From Heminiphilus faecis (lineage in GTDB: Bacteria > Bacteroidota > Bacteroidia > Bacteroidales > Muribaculaceae), in assembly GCF_008728965.1 (NCBI RefSeq), contig NZ_VSMC01000007.1, positions 62,001 to 126,000 on the forward strand: a stretch of DNA of 64,000 nucleotides, written 5' to 3'. Of this stretch, positions 58,824 through 64,000 are shown piece by piece. The notes below the pieces were generated by a model that made no database searches, was not told the origin of the DNA, and was given only the letters and a program-made list of their open reading frames with translations. Position 1 is the stretch's first letter. Each line of letters opens with the position of its first letter. A program made the translations under genes and the position numbers.

Positions 58824-59720
58824 ATGGCAACAGTAAAACGCAATGCGCTCGGTCGAGGGCTCGACTCCCTGATATCGATGGACGATGTGCCCGCACGCGG
58901 CTCATCGGCAATCAACGACATAGATGTAGCATCAATATCTCCCAATCCTGACCAACCGCGCACAACTTTTGATGAGGAGGCGCTTGACGAACTTGCGTCG
59001 TCAATACGGGAACTCGGCATTATACAGCCTTTGTCGCTGCGAAAGACAGGGCCTGATACGTACCAGATAATAGCCGGCGAGCGCCGTTATCGCGCAGCCA
59101 TTAAGGCCGGCCTTACATCAGTGCCTGCTTATATACGCACCGCCAACGACAGTGAGTTGACGGAGATGGCGCTTATCGAGAATATACAGCGTGAGGACCT
59201 GAATGCCATAGAGATAGCTCTTACCTTTAAAAAACTGATTGACCAATATAACCTGACACAGGAGCGCCTTAGCGAACGTATAGGAAAGAAACGTGCCACG
59301 ATAGCCAACTTTCTGCGTCTGCTCAAACTGCCTGCCGAAGTGCAGCTCGGACTGCGTGACAAACGAGTGGATATGGGACATGCGAGGGCCTTGCTGTCAA
59401 TCGAGAAGCCGTCATTGCAGCTTAAGCTTTATAATGAGATAATAAAGCAGGGACTCTCGGTAAGAAAGGTGGAAGAGCTTGCCAAGGCTTATCAGGCTGC
59501 TGCGGAGGGCACCGAGATGCCGCAGAAGCCGGCGCCAATGCGCATGACCGATAAGGATTTCGATATATTGAAGAAGCATTTAAGCGCCTCTTTTCATACT
59601 CCGGTACAGTTTACGTGTAATCCTCAGGGACGGGGAAAAATTACCTTCCCGTTTAAAAATGAGGCTGAACTTGAGCAATTAATTGCTATCTTTGACACAA
59701 TAAAAAATTCTGAAAGTTGA
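58824..59720 (+). CDS. parB: Chromosome partitioning protein ParB (Spo0J)
   Basis: CTP-dependent clamp that binds parS sites, 298 residues. It starts with the LGRGLDSLIS motif that stimulates ParA. The CTP-binding blocks are PNPDQPRTTFDEEAL and GERRYRAAIKAG, followed by the ENIQREDLNAIE segment and a helix-turn-helix (LSERIGKKRATIANFLRLLK). The C-terminal dimer part is short. No parS sequence (TGTTTCACGTGAAACA) was noticed in the window. Confidence 0.96.
   Translation: MATVKRNALGRGLDSLISMDDVPARGSSAINDIDVASISPNPDQPRTTFDEEALDELASSIRELGIIQPLSLRKTGPDTYQIIAGERRYRAAIKAGLTSVPAYIRTANDSELTEMALIENIQREDLNAIEIALTFKKLIDQYNLTQERLSERIGKKRATIANFLRLLKLPAEVQLGLRDKRVDMGHARALLSIEKPSLQLKLYNEIIKQGLSVRKVEELAKAYQAAAEGTEMPQKPAPMRMTDKDFDILKKHLSASFHTPVQFTCNPQGRGKITFPFKNEAELEQLIAIFDTIKNSES
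59687..59694 (+). promoter_or_regulatory. TATCTTTG within the end of parB
   Basis: A perfect -7 element 99 bases before the DUF5683 gene but inside parB codons, without a -33 match. It could give the downstream genes some independent transcription. Confidence 0.25.
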
Positions 59721-59792
59721 GCGTTGCGCTTGATGTGCCGGACAAAATGTCGACATGAAACATTTTTGTCTTGAATATCAGATTGTTGAACA

Positions 59793-60656
59793 ATGGGAAA
59801 AAGAATATACGAAAGAATTGACCGATATATGACCGGCACATTGCTGAGGGCGACAGTGGTGCTGTCGCTTACAGTGTTATGCACTTTTAACATTTTTTCA
59901 ATGACTCAGGATCCTGACAATACAGTTGTATTGAAGTCCGATTCTGTGCAGACCGTTTCAGAGCCGCAGGACCTAAGCGCTTTTCCCGACTCAATGTGGA
60001 TATCCTCGCCTCGTAGTGAGCGAGTGGAGGTGGTCGGTGACTCGATTGCGGTTGAAGGTGACAGTGTGGTGGTAAATACGGTCGGTGCCGTGCCGGTTGA
60101 TACGGTGAGCGTGCTTGACCCGCTGACCGGAGATGAGTTTGATCCTGACTATGTTGTCAGGGAGTTCAATCCCGATCCTACAAGGGCTGTATGGATGGCT
60201 GCTCTTTTTCCGGGACTTGGTCAGCTCTATAATCGCCGTTATTGGAAATTGCCCTTGGTTATAGGCGGTTTTATGGGGCTCGGATATGCCACTAACTGGA
60301 ACAACCGTATGCTTGAAGACTATACACAGGCATACCGTGACCTTATGGACAATGATCCGTCGACAAAAAGCTATATGGACTTTTACCCTCCCAATACAAA
60401 GGAGGAGAGTCTAAACAAGACTTGGATGGAAAAGACATTCAAGACGCGTAAGGATTTTTATCGTCGTAACCGCGACCTGTGCGTCATAGGCATGGTGGCT
60501 CTCTATCTTGTTGCCGTCGTTGATGCATATGTCGACGCTTCACTCGCGCATTTTGACATTACTCCCGACCTCTCCGTCGAGGTCCATCCGGCTGTAATTA
60601 AAGATACTCACAGCGCTTTGCCCGGACTCGGGTTTCAATGGGCGTTTAATTTTTAG
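59793..60656 (+). CDS. DUF5683 membrane protein
   Basis: A 287-residue protein with an N-terminal membrane helix (about 18-35), a Val/Asp/Ser-rich periplasmic linker and a C-terminal DUF5683 domain. That domain has the motif ALFPGLGQLYNRRYWKLPLV, a membrane hairpin and a second helix near LCVIGMVALYLVAVVDAYVD. The family is common downstream of parAB in Bacteroidales and has no known function. It lies between parB (72-base gap with an imperfect inverted repeat at 59741-59770) and the lytic transglycosylase. Confidence 0.88.
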   Translation: MGKRIYERIDRYMTGTLLRATVVLSLTVLCTFNIFSMTQDPDNTVVLKSDSVQTVSEPQDLSAFPDSMWISSPRSERVEVVGDSIAVEGDSVVVNTVGAVPVDTVSVLDPLTGDEFDPDYVVREFNPDPTRAVWMAALFPGLGQLYNRRYWKLPLVIGGFMGLGYATNWNNRMLEDYTQAYRDLMDNDPSTKSYMDFYPPNTKEESLNKTWMEKTFKTRKDFYRRNRDLCVIGMVALYLVAVVDAYVDASLAHFDITPDLSVEVHPAVIKDTHSALPGLGFQWAFNF

Positions 60657-60690
60657 CTAATCTCTCTTGTTATAACTTCTCGACCTTGCG

Positions 60691-62325
60691 ATGAAAAAAC
60701 TTATTCTTTCATTTTCCTTATTTAGCTCGGCACTGTTTGCCGTAGCCGCCCCCTCGATACTTACTCTGAAACAGTCGATAACTGACGATGCTATAGTTTA
60801 TCCTGAAAGTTTCGAGACTGATACCCACAAGATGATGCAGAACTGGTATCTGCAGAATTATACCGTACTTAACGACAATTTTGCCAAGGTGCCGACTATC
60901 GATGCGTCCGATGAAGTGTACATAAAGCGACTTGCATCATTGCCTACCGACATCGAGATGCCTTACAATCAGATAGTCCGTTCTTATATTAATATGTATA
61001 CACAGCGTCGCCGCGAACTCGTGGAGAGCATGCTCGGTATGAGTTTGTATTATATGCCTATATTCGAGCAGGCGCTTGAACGTCACGGACTGCCGCTTGA
61101 GTTGCGCTATCTGCCTGTTATCGAATCGGCGCTTAATCCCGATGCGGTGTCGAGAGTCGGTGCTACGGGGTTGTGGCAGTTCATGCTGCCGACCGCGCGT
61201 GGTCTTGGCCTTGAGATAAGCACTCTTGTCGACGAACGTCGTGACCCTTATGCCTCGTCGGAAGCTGCAGCCGTTTATCTTAAACAGCTTTTCGGTATGT
61301 ACAATGACTGGTCACTTGCCATAGCCGCTTACAACTGCGGTCCCGGCAATGTCAACAAGGCCCTTCGTCGGGCAGGCGATAACGGCAAGGACTTCTGGAG
61401 CATATATTATCTGCTGCCCGCCGAAACCAGAGGTTATGTGCCGGCATTTATAGCTGCCAACTATGTCATGACCTATTACAATCAGCACAATATAAGTCCG
61501 GCACTTGCACGACGTCCTATAATAACCGACTCTATACATATAAACAAGCGTGTCCACTTCAAGCAGATAGCCGATGTGCTTAATCTGCCGGTAGAGGAGA
61601 TCAGAGTGCTTAATCCGCAGTATCGTAAGGATATAATTCCCGGCGATGTAAGACCGTACTCCTTGGTGCTTCCCTCTATGCAGGTATACAGCTATATTAT
61701 GAGCGAGGACAGCATATTGTCGCGTGACTCAAAATTATATGCCCGTCGTAATGTCGTGGAGCCGCAGATGGGGCCGGTCGAGGATCCTGATGCGGAGTAT
61801 ACGACAAAACTTGTCGTGGTAACACACAAGGTTAGAAAAGGCGAGACTCTGTCTACCATCGCAAAAAAATACGGGGTCACGACATCGGAGATAAAGAAGT
61901 GGAACAAGATGAAAAAAAGCAGGATTAATACAGGCCGCAAACTTAAGATACATACTTATCAGCGTGTTGCAACAGGCCGTAAAAAATCGTCGGACGAAGA
62001 ACTTGCTTCTACGTCATCTGCTGTTGATGCCGCCTGCGTGAATAACGATACCGTATCTTCATCGACCCCGTCTGTTGCTGCCGCTCCGGAGCCTGCAAAA
62101 AACGTCGCCAAAAATACAAAGCCTAAAACGGAGAAGAAAGTTTCTGCAAAGAAAGCAAAAACCTCCGGCTCTTATACCTATCATACAGTAAAAAAAGGCG
62201 AGAGCCTTTACCGCATAGCACAGAAGTATAAAGGTGTGTCTATAAAGGATCTCCAAGAGGCTAACGGCATGGGTTCGAAGACAGCTTTGCGTGAAGGCCA
62301 GAAAATCAAAATACCTCGTATATAA
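60691..62325 (+). CDS. Lytic transglycosylase with two LysM domains (MltD-like)
   Basis: Exported peptidoglycan-cleaving enzyme of 544 residues. A signal peptide covers about 1-19. The SLT domain has catalytic Glu145 in LPVIESALNP and the motif GATGLWQFMLPTARG, then AIAAYNCGPGNV. Two LysM peptidoglycan-binding domains follow at about 380-422 (HKVRKGETLSTIAKKYG) and 498-543 (HTVKKGESLYRIAQKYKG), separated by a Ser/Ala/Lys-rich linker. It probably acts in septum or cell-wall turnover. Confidence 0.94.
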   Translation: MKKLILSFSLFSSALFAVAAPSILTLKQSITDDAIVYPESFETDTHKMMQNWYLQNYTVLNDNFAKVPTIDASDEVYIKRLASLPTDIEMPYNQIVRSYINMYTQRRRELVESMLGMSLYYMPIFEQALERHGLPLELRYLPVIESALNPDAVSRVGATGLWQFMLPTARGLGLEISTLVDERRDPYASSEAAAVYLKQLFGMYNDWSLAIAAYNCGPGNVNKALRRAGDNGKDFWSIYYLLPAETRGYVPAFIAANYVMTYYNQHNISPALARRPIITDSIHINKRVHFKQIADVLNLPVEEIRVLNPQYRKDIIPGDVRPYSLVLPSMQVYSYIMSEDSILSRDSKLYARRNVVEPQMGPVEDPDAEYTTKLVVVTHKVRKGETLSTIAKKYGVTTSEIKKWNKMKKSRINTGRKLKIHTYQRVATGRKKSSDEELASTSSAVDAACVNNDTVSSSTPSVAAAPEPAKNVAKNTKPKTEKKVSAKKAKTSGSYTYHTVKKGESLYRIAQKYKGVSIKDLQEANGMGSKTALREGQKIKIPRI

Positions 62326-62340
62326 TAAAACCAGTCATAA

Positions 62341-64000
62341 ATGAAAAAGATATTCTTGTCCTTGGCCGCGGCATCGATAGCCGTGTCTGTTTCAGCAGTC
62401 ACTCCTCTGTGGATGCGTGACGTAAAGCTGTCGCCCGACGGTAGCTCTATCGCGTTTACATATAAAGGCGATATATATAAAGTAGGAGTTAAAGGCGGTG
62501 AGGCTGTACGCCTTACAACCCGTGATTCTTATGAGTCTGTTCCGGTATGGTCGCCTGACGGTAAGTCGATAGCCTTTGCCAGTGACCGTAACGGCAGTCA
62601 GGACGTGTATGTGATGCCGGCTTCCGGCGGTACGGCACGTCGGTTGACTTTTAATTCTGCCAACGAGTTGCCCGAGGCATTTACTCCCGATGGGAAATAT
62701 GTACTCTTCTCGGCTGCCATTCAGGACCCTGCGACAAGTGCTTTGTTTCCATCCGGACGCTTGACTGAGGTCTATAAAGTGCCGGTCGGTGGAGGCCGTA
62801 TCGAGCAGCTTCTTGCTACTCCGGCGCAAATGATCAGCTATGCTCCCGATGGAAGTTTCTTCCTTTATCAGGATCAGAAAGGTTTTGAGGATGAGTGGCG
62901 CAAACATCACACTTCCTCTGTCACCCGCGATGTATGGATGTATGATGTCGTCTCCGGTAAGCATAAGAATCTTACTTCACGTGCCGGAGAAGACCGTAAT
63001 CCGGTACTTTCGGCTGACGGTTCGACGGTGTATTTCCTTAGTGAACGTGACGGTAAGACATTCAATGTATATTCATTTCCTCTTGCCGATCCGTCTGAAG
63101 TTACGAGAATCACGGATTTCAGCACACATCCCGTTCGTTTCCTTTCTCAAGGTAAAAACGGCACATTGGTGTTTACATACGATGGCGAGATATATACCAA
63201 GTCGGGTAGCGCGTCTCCTGTAAAAGTACCGATAAACATTACTCTAGATGAGGAGAATCAGGTTGGAAAACTCAACGTGAGCCGTTCATCAGGTGCGGTT
63301 GTATCGCCCGATGGCAAGCAGGTGGCCTTTGTCAATCGCGGGGAGATATTCGTTACATCGGTAGAGTATCCGACGACCAAGCAGATAACCAATACTCCTG
63401 CTGCCGAAGGTCAGATAACATGGGGTGACGATAACCGTACTCTCGTATACAGCAGTCTGCGTGACGGTCACGCCAATCTGTATCGTGCCAAGATAGCCCG
63501 TAAGGATGATCTTAATTTCGCTAATGCCACGGCTATTGATGAAGAGCCGCTTTTTGACGGCAAGGACGGTGTGGAGCGTACCTATCCGCAATTTTCGCCT
63601 GACGGCAAAGAACTTGCTTTCATTCAGGATCGCAACAAGCTTATGATAATGAACGTTGATACCAAGAAAGTACGCATGGTGCTTGACGGGTCGACTTATC
63701 CGGAACGCAACGGAGGTTTCGACTACTCATGGTCGCCCGACGGTAATTGGATGGCCTTTGAGCTTACCAATAACGGACATGAGCCTTACTGCGATGTAGC
63801 TGTAGTTAATACCCATGGCACACCCAAAGTCACCAATATCACGAGGTCGTCATATTTTGATTCTGCCCCTCAGTGGGTTTTTGACGGCAATGCTATAGCT
63901 TTTGTCTCTGACCGTTACGGCATGCGCAGCCATGCTTCATGGGGTTCGCAGGAAGATGTGATGCTCGTATTCATGAATCAGGATGCGTACGACAAATACC
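62341..64000 (+). CDS. Tricorn-like protease, N-terminal part (cut by window edge)
   Basis: The frame opens at 62341 with a signal peptide (MKKIFLSLAAASIAVSVSA) and stays open for 553 codons to the window end. The visible part is a beta-propeller of WD40/PD40 repeats, each with a motif like WSPDGKSIAFASDRNG (for example VKLSPDGSSIAFTY, FSPDGKELAFIQD, WSPDGNWMAFEL). Tricorn-type S41 peptidases of Bacteroidota have this start, and the catalytic PDZ and protease parts would lie to the right. TolB-like propeller proteins or S9 peptidases are alternatives. It starts 15 bases after the lytic transglycosylase gene. Confidence 0.85.
   Translation, partial: MKKIFLSLAAASIAVSVSAVTPLWMRDVKLSPDGSSIAFTYKGDIYKVGVKGGEAVRLTTRDSYESVPVWSPDGKSIAFASDRNGSQDVYVMPASGGTARRLTFNSANELPEAFTPDGKYVLFSAAIQDPATSALFPSGRLTEVYKVPVGGGRIEQLLATPAQMISYAPDGSFFLYQDQKGFEDEWRKHHTSSVTRDVWMYDVVSGKHKNLTSRAGEDRNPVLSADGSTVYFLSERDGKTFNVYSFPLADPSEVTRITDFSTHPVRFLSQGKNGTLVFTYDGEIYTKSGSASPVKVPINITLDEENQVGKLNVSRSSGAVVSPDGKQVAFVNRGEIFVTSVEYPTTKQITNTPAAEGQITWGDDNRTLVYSSLRDGHANLYRAKIARKDDLNFANATAIDEEPLFDGKDGVERTYPQFSPDGKELAFIQDRNKLMIMNVDTKKVRMVLDGSTYPERNGGFDYSWSPDGNWMAFELTNNGHEPYCDVAVVNTHGTPKVTNITRSSYFDSAPQWVFDGNAIAFVSDRYGMRSHASWGSQEDVMLVFMNQDAYDKY

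Noticed and set aside
57854-59792. parS site near parAB
   Set aside because: The palindrome TGTTTCACGTGAAACA or a close variant was not seen in this stretch.

Overview
The window looks like a chromosomal segment of a gut Bacteroidales bacterium, most likely Muribaculaceae (S24-7). Supporting signs are Bacteroidota-type promoters (TTTG, 19-21 bp, TAnnTTTG), weak Shine-Dalgarno sites, a SusC/SusD pair, NigD-like, DUF5683 and DUF2027-Smr proteins, a roughly 700-residue YidC with a large periplasmic domain, and moderate GC. The family assignment is inference from gene content; no rRNA or tRNA gene was recognised. Most of the window is ordinary chromosome without insertion sequences, phage genes or CRISPR arrays.

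Layout. 1-2.5 kb: rlmN-recF-DUF721. 2.5-3.6 kb: two small minus-strand genes, one encoding a LEA-like helical protein. 3.9-8.8 kb: an export cluster (TolC, HlyD, two ABC-2 permeases) without its own ATPase. 8.8-10.9 kb: a TPR sensor histidine kinase. 11.1-17.6 kb, minus strand: a tight run of C1 peptidase, tcdA, LolD-like ATPase, NigD-like lipoprotein, DUF3467, cysS and a RecD/Dda-like helicase. 17.7-20.5 kb: C69 dipeptidase, queF and queC (queuosine precursor). 21.4 kb: M48 protease.

22.3-30.1 kb is the most distinctive part. On the minus strand lie frc (formyl-CoA:oxalate CoA-transferase), oxc (oxalyl-CoA decarboxylase), an AEC-family carrier and a large single-chain pyruvate:ferredoxin oxidoreductase (PFOR). 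Together they read as an oxalate-catabolism locus with a PFOR attached; an intrinsic terminator separates frc from oxc. Divergent from it, after a 524-bp intergenic region, is a SusC/SusD pair whose mRNA leader contains a 27-codon upstream ORF carrying a run of nine G.

35.7-46.6 kb: S41 protease, mfd and a FemAB/GNAT-like gene, facing an iron-type alcohol dehydrogenase, yidC and pyrG. 47-50.5 kb: a DUF2156 protein, a fused ABC-type ATPase-DUF4435 (TOPRIM) protein with the domain set of PARIS defence proteins, and menA. 50.8-57.9 kb: an ECF sigma factor, queA, a TonB-dependent receptor, a DUF2027-Smr protein, a flavodoxin/ferredoxin fusion and surE. 58-64 kb: parA, parB, DUF5683, a LysM lytic transglycosylase and the start of a Tricorn-like protease that runs off the right edge.
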